This document shows, one piece after another, positions 48,131-58,335 of a stretch of DNA of 64,000 nucleotides. The notes beneath the pieces were generated by a model that ran no database searches, was not told the DNA's origin, and saw only the letters and a program-made list of their open reading frames with translations. The stretch is taken from positions 1 through 64,000 of the forward strand of contig JAPQWV010001083.1 in assembly GCA_027422505.1 (NCBI GenBank), given 5' to 3'. The position numbers and the translations under genes were made by a program. Numbering within the stretch: the first letter of the stretch is position 1; every line of letters begins with the position of its first letter. This DNA is from Craterostigma plantagineum. Its lineage: Eukaryota; Streptophyta; Magnoliopsida; Lamiales; Linderniaceae.

Positions 48131-49185
48131 ATGGTAGATGTATATACGAATGAATCTTGATGGTTATACCGAAAGACAAATTTATGACATGATACATAGA
48201 ATGCTTATGTATAGTACAATTTGTAAAGCTAATCAAAATAATGATAGAACTGTAGCAAAATGATAGTAGCTGGCTTTACTGGTCAGTTAAAGGATGGTGG
48301 GATAATTATTTATCTCAACGTGAAAAGAAGATTTTTATCTTACCGTTAAAGAAGAAAACGGTCAACAAACAGACAATGTTGTTTACACTCTTTGTGTTAA
48401 CATCATTGAACATTTCACAGGCCGATGGTCTGACAATTATGAAAATATCAGAACGCTTCTCCAAAATCTTAGGTGTAAGACTCTTACATCTTTTAGATGG
48501 TATAAAGATACTTTCCTTAGTCGAGTCATGGAACTCCCCTGAGTCAAATAGTACTCACTGGAAATCTAAATTTATAGATGGCCTACCTTCACTCTTTGCA
48601 GAAAGAGTAAGGAATAACCTTAGGAAAGGAGAATCGGGTATCGATTATAACTCCTATACTTATGGTAAGCTCATAGGAACTTGCATACAAGAAGGTTTAG
48701 CATTATGCAACGAAATAAAACTAAAAACAAGTCAAAAGACATTCTTTAGACGAAAAAGAAACAGTTAGGAGAATTTTGTGGCCAATTTGGCATGGAAAAT
48801 CCTTCTACAGATATAAAAATAAATTCCCTCCTATTGTCTGCCGAAAATGTGAAAAATTGGTCATAAAGCAAGTACCTGCTGGACCAAAAAGGAGATTAAT
48901 AACTTAGAAATTGCTAGTGAATTAAAGAAACGCTATCAAAAATTCTTCTCGAATCTGATAGTGAATCAGGATACTCTTCAAATAATGAAAACAACATTGT
49001 CGAAGATATTTCATCAGAATCTGATGAATGTCGAAATTGTCAATTAGGACAACCTTCCTCTAAAGATTCAAATAAATCAGAATCTGAATCAGAGAATGAT
49101 AATTTATATCAAATCATTCTCAATTTCAAGAAATTAACGTTGTTGACAATAATCTTTTAGAAATGCTTAAAGAAATTGAAGATGT
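48130..49185 (+). pseudogene. Caulimovirid coat-protein-like region with zinc knuckle
   Basis: It contains a Trp-rich block (near 48285-48310) and the segment STHWKSKFIDGLPSLFAERV (near 48560), followed by YGKLIGTCIQEGLALCNEIK (near 48660). A zinc knuckle of form C-X2-C-X4-H-X4-C lies at 48839-48879 across a one-base shift. A Ser/Glu-rich tail follows, then the inversion junction. Such proteins form the capsid and bind RNA. Broken in several places. Confidence 0.75.
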
Positions 49186-50460
49186 CCCCATCGAAATATC
49201 TTCGATATTCATACCAAAATTTTTTGCAATATCTTTCTTCATTTCTTCGAAGTAGACATCAATAATTTCATTGGGCTTCAATTTTCCTTTCTGAAGATTT
49301 ATTCTTCTAGATAGGGTTTCAAAGGGACTAGGAGTTTCCCTTTGTTGGCGATTATTAATCGCATTTTATAAAGAGAAATTTTCTCTTCGATCTTATCAAT
49401 TGTTTGGTGGCTTTAATATTCACTAGTCTGTGCTTTTCGGATCATTTTCTTCCAAAATTTTATATAAAAATTTCTTTGAAGACAGGGAATTTTTTGTTGG
49501 GTATAACCCACTTCTGGAGTCCATCTCCAAATCCATGGGATAGAAAATTCAATATAAAAATGTCAAGAAACCATTCCTTCTATACATTGATTATTATGCT
49601 CCGCTTCTTTTAGAAAGGGAGATACCATTCTTGATAAAAACCAAAGAAATGTTCTTTTAATATTTCAATAGATGCTCCGTATAACAGCCACCATTGATAA
49701 ACCAATTAGGAATATCCTTTTTATAACATCTGAGCAGATTTTAATCCACCAAGAATGTTTTTTATTATCATTCTGATATAAAAAATACCTTACTAAAGGC
49801 TTCGAATAATCATAATAATTATATTTAATCAAAATTTTTTATTCGGGATGGACATATTCTCTATCTTTTAAAGGATGAAGTGCCCAATTTTCAGCAGTTA
49901 TTATCTGCTTAATAATAATTTTACTAAAGGTCTAACCTTTTCTTTGAGCAGTTTGGGTAGTACCCGCACTAAAATGCTCGAAATCAGCTGTTCCAGTAGC
50001 TTTTAAAATATTCTCGTAATTATCACGAGATATATAAAAAAGAGCAGCATATGATGCTTTCTCCAAATACCTGGACATTATTGTCCATGGTTCGTCAGAC
50101 CATTTTAAGTCTTTAAATTCTAACAGAAGTATTACCTCTGTATGATTCTTTTTCTCATAATCAACGTCTTCGTCGTCCTCTGCAATTATTTTTGCATAAG
50201 AAGTACCTTCTTTATTTTGCGATTGCGCCTTTTGTTTCTTGTATTCAAGAAACTCTTTGTAGATTGGATCATCCTCATTCCAAGCATTGCTCGAAGACGC
50301 AAAATATTGTGAAGATTTTCTTTCACAAGTTTCTTGTTACCCATTTGGGCGATGATACGACCACCATGACCACGTCCACCTCCACTAGAGGCGAAACCTT
50401 TCCCATATTGGGACATTGCTACAATTTGCAAAAAACTCATGTTAAATATTCACGCGTACG
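49175..50460 (-). pseudogene. Inverted caulimovirid polyprotein fragment
   Basis: The minus strand starts with a Gly-rich segment (GKGFASSGGGRGHGGR, near 50390). Further on come pieces with IPNWF (near 49705), PWIWRWTPEVGYTQQ (near 49530) and IPCLQRNFY (near 49490), in several frames. This block type is found in caulimovirid-like polyproteins, but its function is unknown to me. Its end matches the start of the plus-strand piece at 44545, so the two are parts of one frame separated by an inversion. Confidence 0.55.
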
Positions 50461-50544
50461 ATAATCGGGAAGACTATTATCACTTACCTTTTTATAAATT
50501 ATTCAAAGTCAAAAGGGGCTAAATGATCCTGCCATCTCGCAAAC

Positions 50545-50840
50545 TGTTAGGAATATTTTAGAAGTGTCCAAAATATTAATTCTAAGTCTTGTAATTTCTT
50601 TTCTATGTATTTTATAGATGTTTTATTTATGTAATTGGGTTGTATTTGTAATGGGCTTGTTAGGGGCCCAATGGGCTTAAATACCTCACAAGGTATTTAA
50701 GCTTAAACCCTAAACTTCAGTAATGTAAGTATTCCATTTGCAAAACCCTCACGTATTCAACACTAAACCTCTACAGCACACTATTCACATATTACGAAGG
50801 TTTAATCTGTTGAAGTGTTCTTGGATAATCTGGAATTACA
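50545..50840 (+). repeat. 5' LTR of copia element B
   Basis: Starts TGTTAGGAATATTTTAGAAG and ends GGAATTACA. Its start and the phrases TCTAAGTCTTGTAATTT, AATGGGCTTGTTAGGGGCCC and CTTAAACCC match the LTR of element C in element sense. The end is set by the primer site two bases later. The partner LTR is outside the window. Confidence 0.85.
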
Positions 50841-50842
50841 AG

Positions 50843-50854
50843 TGGTATCAGAGC
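50843..50854 (+). promoter_or_regulatory. Primer binding site of element B (Met-tRNA)
   Basis: TGGTATCAGAGC, perfect complement to the 3' end of initiator Met-tRNA. Confidence 0.93.
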
Positions 50855-51780
50855 AAGCGTGTAGGTGAGGAAACTTCATTTCAAGCCTTAAAGATTTTAG
50901 CAGGTTGAGTTCTTGTGTGATAGTTTATCTGTCGCAAAGCTCCGACTCATCTGTATCAACTATTCTCGAAGATATTCTGTCTTTGTTATGGCAAGTTTGT
51001 GTAGCTATCAGTTCTGAGCTATCAATTGGTTTCCGTGGAGACTGTGTCAGATTTGTTGGATTTCTGTCTAAAACATTTGAAGAATCTATTCTTGAGATTG
51101 CGCACGGAATTTCTTTTGGGAACTAGGTTTGCGAATTCAAGGATTTATTTCGGTTTGCGACTCAGCCATTTCACAAAGCTTCTCAAAGTTCGCGCATTGA
51201 CACACTTCGCAAAGTTTCACTTTGCGGGTTCTAAGTTCCCGAACCGTTAGATTTTCGAAGATCAACGTCTCAGGTTCTTTTCTCACTTTGCGAATCCAGC
51301 TCAATTCGCAAAATCAGATCTTTGCGAACTCTTGACTACTTCGTGAACTCGGAACACTTTGCGACCCCTAGACAACTTCGCGAACTCGAAACACTTTGCG
51401 ACCCCTTGACAACTTTGCGAATAACAATTACTTTGCGAACTTAGGACTGTTTGCGAACTCGTTTAATCACTTTGCAAACTTAGCTCACTTCGCGAACTCC
51501 AGTTTACTTTGCGAATTCAAAGCACTTTGCGAACTCAAGTTTACTTCGCGGATTCAGGACAAGTTGCGAACTCAAATAGCACTTTGCGAACTCTGCACAC
51601 TTTGCGAATTAAGCTAGTTCGCGAATCTTCTCATTAACCCGTGAAGCGATAACTGTGCGAACTCACGATCAATTCGCAAACACTTTGTCCTATTCCAAAT
51701 TTGATTTTGACCAAAATTCTCAATTCAATTTCAATTTTTCCTCACATTACACGTTAACGATCATATCCAAAACACTAGCA
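50855..51780 (+). repeat. Leader of element B with TTTGCGAACTC motif repeats
   Basis: From about 51120 to 51690 the motif TTTGCGAACTC/TTCGCGAACTC and its partner TTCGCAAA recur about 25-30 times. The same motif builds the post-pol spacer (58860-60310) of this element and is rare inside gag and pol. Confidence 0.8.
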
Positions 51781-54518
51781 ATGGACTCTTTCAGCATGGG
51801 AAATGATGTTAGACCTCCCATCATCCGACATGGAGAATACGCAGTTTGGAAGAGAAGATTCATCAACTTCATAGAAAGTAAGGACAATTCCGAGAACCTG
51901 TTGGAATCTATTTACAATGGACCCACACAGTACTGGACTATAATCCCCGCCACTACTGACACCACTCCTGCAAGAGAGGAACAGAGGATCTTGAAAACTG
52001 CTGACCAATGCAGTGATGAAGAAAAACTGCGACTAAAGGCAGACAAAGTGGCTAAATCATACATGATGCAGGCCATTCCCAATGACATTTTGATGCAACT
52101 CGAATGTGGTGATAGCGCAAAAGAAATGTGGGATGCTCTTCGAATCATGATGCAGGGGACAGAAGTCAATACAATGGCAAGAATGGCGAACACACTCATC
52201 TCTTATGACCGCTTTCATGCTAACAAAGGGGAAACTCTCCAAGAAACCTTCCATCGATTTCTTGTCCTTCTAAACGAGCTAAAGATGAATGGAGTCACAA
52301 AAAGCGTAATGGAGATCAATATCAAATTCTTAGGATCACTTCATTCAGAATGGGAGGCTACTGCAATTATGATAAGACAAATGAACGACCTAACCAAAGT
52401 TAGCATTCATACACTATTCGACTACCTCAATCAACATTCCAATCATGTGGAGAAACGAATGGAGGAAATCAAATCATCAGGAAGCGACTCACTTGCTCTT
52501 ATGACTGAACGATCATCAAGAAAACCAACCAAGGACAAAGAAATTTTGCAGTCATCACAAGTAAGGAAGGAGGAGACTCTGATTCTGATGACGAATCCAA
52601 GGATCTTTCAAACAATGGAGACCAGGAGATTACTCTCAAGGATCTTGCTAAGCAACTCGCTCTGGTCTCAAATTTTGTGCAGAAGAAATTTTATAAGAAG
52701 ACTGGATCCTCCTCAAATCGTCAAAGGACCTCCTCCAACTCTAGAGGAAAGACTCAGGATGAGGAAAACAACTCTGAAACTCCTCATCAAGGCGGAAAAT
52801 GCTTCAACTGCGGAAAGATTGGACACTTTGCTAGAGAGTGCAGAATGCCCAAGAAAAAGGATGTTAACTATTACCGTCGAAAAGTTCAATTGGCCGAACA
52901 AAAGGAGAAGGGACTGATCTTAATGGCAGAAGAGGATCATTGGCTTGAAGATACCTCAGACAGCGAGAATGAGAACACGGCACTGATGGCCAATGTGGAT
53001 GACGAAGAAGATGGAGCTGGAGCTGAAGAAGGCGAATCAGACAGGGAAACCTCTAACAATTCAGAAATGGTGGAGGTAAGTGAAACAGATTATGATTCTT
53101 TACTTAAGATGAAAAATGAATTTTTATCCTTATATAAATCTAACAAATTAGGTAAAAGAAAAATCAAGGAACTAGAAGCTAATTTAGAGAAAAATTTAGT
53201 AGTATTAGATAAGTTTAGATATGATTATGCCTGTGAGAAGAATCGCATAATTGTAGCAAATGAAAAAATTGCTAAGCTGAAATTCAAGTGAAAAAGGGCG
53301 AAGCTAAAGCCAAGGATTTAGAAAAGGAAATGAAATCTCATAGAGATCAGGCAATGGATGCTACAATTAAATATGACTTACTAAGTAAAGAACGGGAAAA
53401 ACTATACTCCAAAATAAAAAAATTGGAGGATCTTTTAACCCGACGAGATCAATCGGAACAAACAATCTTTTTAAACAAACCAGCTAACATTGATTTTTAC
53501 AATCCTTATAAGGGACTAGGTTTTGAAAACCCAGGTAAGTTAAAAGAAGGCATATCAAATTCACCCTATCTATACGATCTCAAATTTATGCAGACAGGTT
53601 GCCTTGCGAATCTAATGTCTTTTGTCAGTGAAAATGAGACAACAACACACAGTGAAACTCAATTATCTTTTAACTACACAGAATTAAATAATAGTTATAA
53701 AGAAAGAAGTTGTCCAGCAATAACTGAATTTGAGTCTGATATTTTTCATCTAAATGAAGGAGAAACCTCAGGTACTTCGGAAAGTAAGACACCGATGATT
53801 ACATATGCAACTGGATATATGCCTGATTGCATAAAGAAAATCAGTGATCTTCATTCCACTCTCGAAAGCGAGAGAAAATCATTTGATGAAGAAAGAAAAA
53901 AACTTCTTCATGAAATATCTTCACTTAAAGAAAAAATAAGATTACACACTATTTCATACACCTTACTTTCAAATGACAAAATCTCCTGCACTAATTCATT
54001 AAAATTTTCAGGACCCACAAAAGAGCCATTGAAGGTCAAGTATGGGTTAAAAAGGCAGATATCTTGAAGGAGAATCGCGATCTTAATGTACCTTTTGTCA
54101 TTGAGTATTTTCCTTCCAAACCTTTGTACCATCTTTATTTAGTCATGTATCGAAAAAATCATCTTCTTCAACAAAAACAAAGTTTTCCGTGCGTGATCAT
54201 GTCACCAAACAAACTCACATGACAATTCCTAAAAACAAAACTACAACGTCAAAACAAGAATCAAAATCAAAAGCTATCAAAGAACCTGTCAAACTTACAA
54301 AAACCAAAAAACTCGAGTCTAAACCTAAGACAAAAAGACCCTCACTAGAGCACAAATGGATTCCAAAGCTTCAAACTGCAGGAACACATATTCCTATCCT
54401 AGAAATAGGTAGTGACTCTGTGTCATCCCTTAACAAAGGAAAATCCAGGAAGTCTAAACGGACTAATAAAATTGACAGAGGTGGACCCATATTTCAATGG
54501 GTACCTAAAACCCTCTAG
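51781..54518 (+). CDS. Gag of element B with zinc knuckle, acidic and coiled-coil regions
   Basis: ATG at 51781 (MDSFSMGNDVRPPIIRHGEY) is the start homologous to that of A. Gag core of about 250 residues, then a frame change near 52560-52680. The zinc knuckle CFNCGKIGHFAREC is at 52800-52841. An acidic segment (WLEDTSDSENENTALMANV) and a long Lys/Glu/Leu coiled coil (about 53060-53450 and 53830-53960) follow, then a basic linker. It ends GPIFQWVPKTL and TAG at 54516-54518, the same place as in A and C. TTTATGTTTGCAG follows at once, resembling a 3' splice site. Frame shifts near 53285 and 54070-54190. Gag forms the particle and binds element RNA. Confidence 0.88.
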
Positions 54519-54532
54519 TTTTATGTTTGCAG

Positions 54533-57500
54533 GCCCTTCATGTGTGGTACTTAGATTCTGGTTGCTCCACACACATGACTGGGACAAAGGAACTGTTGAG
54601 CAACTACATTGATAGACCTGGAGGACTGGTACGCTTTGGTAATAGCAATGGAGCCAGAATCCTTGGTCATGGCGATCTCATATGCAATCAACTTACAATC
54701 AAACAAGTCTCGTATGTTGAAGGACTGACACACAACCTCTTATCAATAGGACAGTTCAGTGATTTTGGACTCCAAGTTGTGTTTCTAAAGAAAACTTGCA
54801 AAATTCTCAATGCCAATGGTGAAGAACTGCTAACTGGAACTCGCAAGACAAATCTTTACACCATTGATATCAGAACTGTCAAACCAAAGACTGATATCTG
54901 CCTAATCTCCAAAGCAACTTCAACTCAAAATGACTTATGGCACCAGCGGTTATCTCATCTTAACTTCAAAACCCTCAACAAGCTATCAACCAACAAATTG
55001 GCTATTGGACTACCACCATTGAAGTATCAAAAAGAGCATATATGCTCTGCTTGTGAGAAGGAAAAATGAAGAAAGCCTCACACCCTACAAAACACACAGC
55101 ATCCACTCAACATCCTCTAGAGCTTTTACACATGGATCTGTGTGGCCCAATGCGAACTGAGAGCATAAGTGGAAAGCGATATATGCTGGTTATCGTCGAC
55201 GACTATTCCCGATACACTTGGGTACGCTTTTTACGGACTAAATCAGAGACAGTCGATCATATTCCAAACCTAATCAGAACAACACAGAACCTACTCCAGA
55301 GTAGTGTTAAAATAGTTAGATCAGACAATGGAACAGAATTCAAGAATCAACAGCTCAGCGACTTCTACGAATCCATAGGGATTACCCAACAGTTTTCTGC
55401 TGTCTACACACCTCAACAAAATGGGGTTGTTGAAAGGCGAAATCGAACGCTCGTAGAGGCTGCTCGAACAATGATCATTCAATCATCACTACCTCATTTT
55501 CTTTGGGCTGAAGCAATGAATTCTGCTTGCTATACGCAGAATCGCACAAGCATTCATCTAAGATTTGGAAAGACGCCATATGAACTTATAAATGGCAGAC
55601 TGCCCAACATTGCTCATTTTCGAATTTTTGGATGCAAGTGCTTCGTCGCCAACGACCGCGAAGACAAGTCCAAACTTGATCCAAAAGCAACTGAAGGAAT
55701 CTTTGTAGGCTACTCTGCACAATCTAAGGCGTACAGGATATTTCTCAGAAACAGAAGGGTAATCATTGAAAGTATAAATGTCACCTTTGATGAGGGACTC
55801 GAACTTTTGACTGGACATAGCAGTTTGGGACAAGTCTCTAGAACACCACACCTTATTCATTCTCATAATGAAGAAGGAGAATGTTCGAGAAATGCCTCTG
55901 AATGGAACTCTTCAGATCAACAAGCAACTGATTCCTCTAGACAAAGCAACCCCACATGCTTCACTCAACGAGCTCAAGAAGAACGGGATTTGGATCTACT
56001 TTTTGAGCATATTTATATCTCTCAAAATCAGACAAGACCATCTACTGATCCATTTCCAAATACTGAATCCAGTCCTAGTTCGTCAACTCATGATTCAGAA
56101 CCTATTCCTAATCAGACAATCCCTCCCTCAGATGTAGAAGCCTCGACCTCAACAACTTTGACCACAACGCAGACAGAGGCCTCCTCCTCAACTTCAGCTG
56201 GCAACATTACCGCGTCTGCAAACGACTATCCACTAAGTGATGAGTCGCAAATTGACGAAACGACACTACCCCACGAAAAGAAATGGATTCGACATCATCC
56301 TACTGATCAAATAATAGGAGATCCAAATACGGGAGTAACAACTAGAAGATCACTTTCAAATGAATGTCAGTTCTCCTGTTTCTTGAGCCAAACAGAACCT
56401 AAAAGAGTAATTGACGCACTACGAGATCCTAACTGGATAGTGGCTATGCAAGAGGAGATTAATCAATTTGAACGTCTCAAAGTCTGGAACCTAGTTCCTC
56501 GTCCAAAAGGAAAAACTGTGATCGGAACAAAGTGGGTATTTAAAAACAAAAAGGATGAAGATGGTGTTGTAATTCGGAACAAGGCTAGGCTCGTTGCTAA
56601 GGGATATAATCAACAGGAAGGAATTGATTACGATGAAACATTTGCCCCTATAGCCAGAATCGAAGCTATTCGGTTATTCCTTGCATACGCCGCACACAAA
56701 GATTTTACAGTCTATCAAATGGACGTAAAAACAGCCTTCTTGAACGGAATATTGAAAGAAGAAGTGTATGTGTCACAGCCAGACGGATTTCTCAATGCTG
56801 ATCATCCCGACTTTGTTACAAACTCGACAAATCACTGTACGGACTTAAACAGGCTCCAAGGGCCTGGTATGAGGTGCTCTCCGACTTTCTTATCTCTTCA
56901 GGCTTCACTAAAGGGAAAATTGACACTACATTGTTCGTAAAGAAAAATGATTCTGATATCATGCTTGTGCAAATCTACGTGGATGATATCATTTTTGGCT
57001 CTACTAATCCTAAACTTTGTGAAGAATTTAGCATTCTGATGCAATCGCAATTTGAAATGAGTATGATGGGAGAAATGTCATTCTTCCTCGGACTACAAAT
57101 CAAACAACTTCAGGATGGGATCTTCATCAACCAGTCAAAGTACATCCACGATATTCTCAGAAAATATGGGATTGACAAGAGCAAATCATCGAGCACACCT
57201 ATGTCCACCTCATGCTCACTGGATGCAGATCACCTTGGTGAATCTGTAGATGTTACTCATTACAGAGGAATCATTGGATCACTGCTCTACCTCACTGCCA
57301 GTCGACCAGATATTTTATTCTCTACATGTCTATGTGCTCGATTTCAAGCTAATCCCAAGGAGTCGCACCTTCATGCTGTCAAAAGAATCTTGAAGTATTT
57401 AAAAGGAACACCAGACCTTGGACTGTGGTATCCTAAAACTCAAGTATGAAACTAATAGGCTATTCTGACGCAGATTTTGCAGGATGCAGATTGGACAGGA

Positions 57501-57922
57501 AAAGCACTTCTGGACATATGCAATTCCTAGGCGATAAACTTGTATGTTGGGCCTCAAAGAAACAAAATTGTGTGTCAACTTCCACGGCGGAAGCAGAATA
57601 CGTCGCTGCAGCAAGTTGCTGCTCACAAATCTTGTGGATCAGAACTCAGCTACGGGACTACGGGTTTGATCTAAATAGAATTCCTATTTACTGTGATTCC
57701 AAAAGTGCTATTGCAATTACATGTAACCCTGTTCATCACTCACGCACTAAGCACATAGATCTTCGCTATCACTTCATAAAGGACCACGTAGAGAGAGGTA
57801 TAATAGAAATGTACTTTGTCAATACAGAGATTCAACTAGCCGATTTGCTTACAAAAGCATTGGATGAAAAACGCTTCCAATTCTTAGTAGCAAAGTTGGG
57901 AATGTTGAATCTCAACTTTTAA
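54533..57922 (+). CDS. Pol of element B: protease, integrase, RT, RNase H
   Basis: Protease [15 protein letters not shown] (about 54539) with catalytic Asp-Ser-Gly. Integrase zinc domain [10 protein letters not shown] ... ICSACEK (54940-55060), catalytic core with Asp in DLCGPM (55138), Asp in SDNGTEF (55323) and Glu in GVVERRNRT (55435). A Ser/Thr-rich linker (55850-56270) lacks known domains. RT has [27 protein letters not shown] and YVDD at 56976-56987. RNase H has [31 protein letters not shown] and YCDSKSAI, and ends at 57922. Phase changes near 55066, 56830 and 57440 only, so the protein could be intact if those are sequence errors. Confidence 0.93.
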
Positions 57923-58092
57923 TTTTGCCTATGCCCTCCTACAGTTCACCATTTATCTATCTGCTATTTTTTACTCTTATTCTGTGCGTGTTTATTATGT
58001 TGCTTGGTTTATTAGGACTTTATTTTTTTTCCTTCTTTTTTCTCTTTGATTACTTTCTATTTTTCAATAAATTTTTCCTGTTTACAATAAGT

Positions 58093-58335
58093 CGATGTAG
58101 CGCCAATGCTGATGGCGTTACATCGAGGGGGAGAAATGCTATATCCATGCATCGAGGGGGAGTGAGAATGCTATATCCATGCATCGAGGGGGAGTGAGTT
58201 CAATCATTTTTCAGATACTCGATAGGCATTATATCTAGGGGGAGTTTTTCAACAAACATTTATTCAAGAAACCCAAACATTTAGGGGAGGTTTTCAACAA
58301 ACATTTATTCAAGAAACCCAAACATTTAGGGGGAG
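58093..58335 (+). promoter_or_regulatory. Hairpin and array of six polypurine tracts after pol
   Basis: A 13-bp stem (CGATGTAGCGCCA, loop ATGCTGA, TGGCGTTACATCG; one wobble pair) at 58093-58125 is followed at once by AGGGGGAG. Purine tracts recur near 58155, 58187, 58237, 58283 and 58328, carried by two small tandem duplications (TGCTATATCCATGCATCG; AACAAACATTTATTCAAGAA). Multiple tracts are known in Sirevirus-type copia elements, but here they lie 6 kb or more from the 3' LTR. Confidence 0.6.

Larger units (their letters stand above)
44536..50460. mobile_element. Rearranged endogenous caulimovirid (pararetrovirus) sequence
   Basis: Old integrated plant pararetrovirus DNA, recognised by the movement-protein core (46435-46776), a coat-protein-like segment with a zinc knuckle (48130-48880), a Met-tRNA primer site (45727-45738) and a preceding poly(A) signal. 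The plus-strand part runs 44536 to about 49185; beyond that the sequence is minus-strand viral (49175-50460). A stretch at 44545-44581 recurs inverted at 49186-49222, marking the junction. No RT/RNase H was recognised. Frames are heavily broken, so it is a fossil. Confidence 0.8.

Noticed and set aside
54485..54532. A complete mini-intron (GT near 54491 to AG at 54532) joining gag to pol
   Set aside because: About 40 bases, and 35 in A, is below the usual minimum for plant introns; only the acceptor is proposed, with a donor farther upstream.
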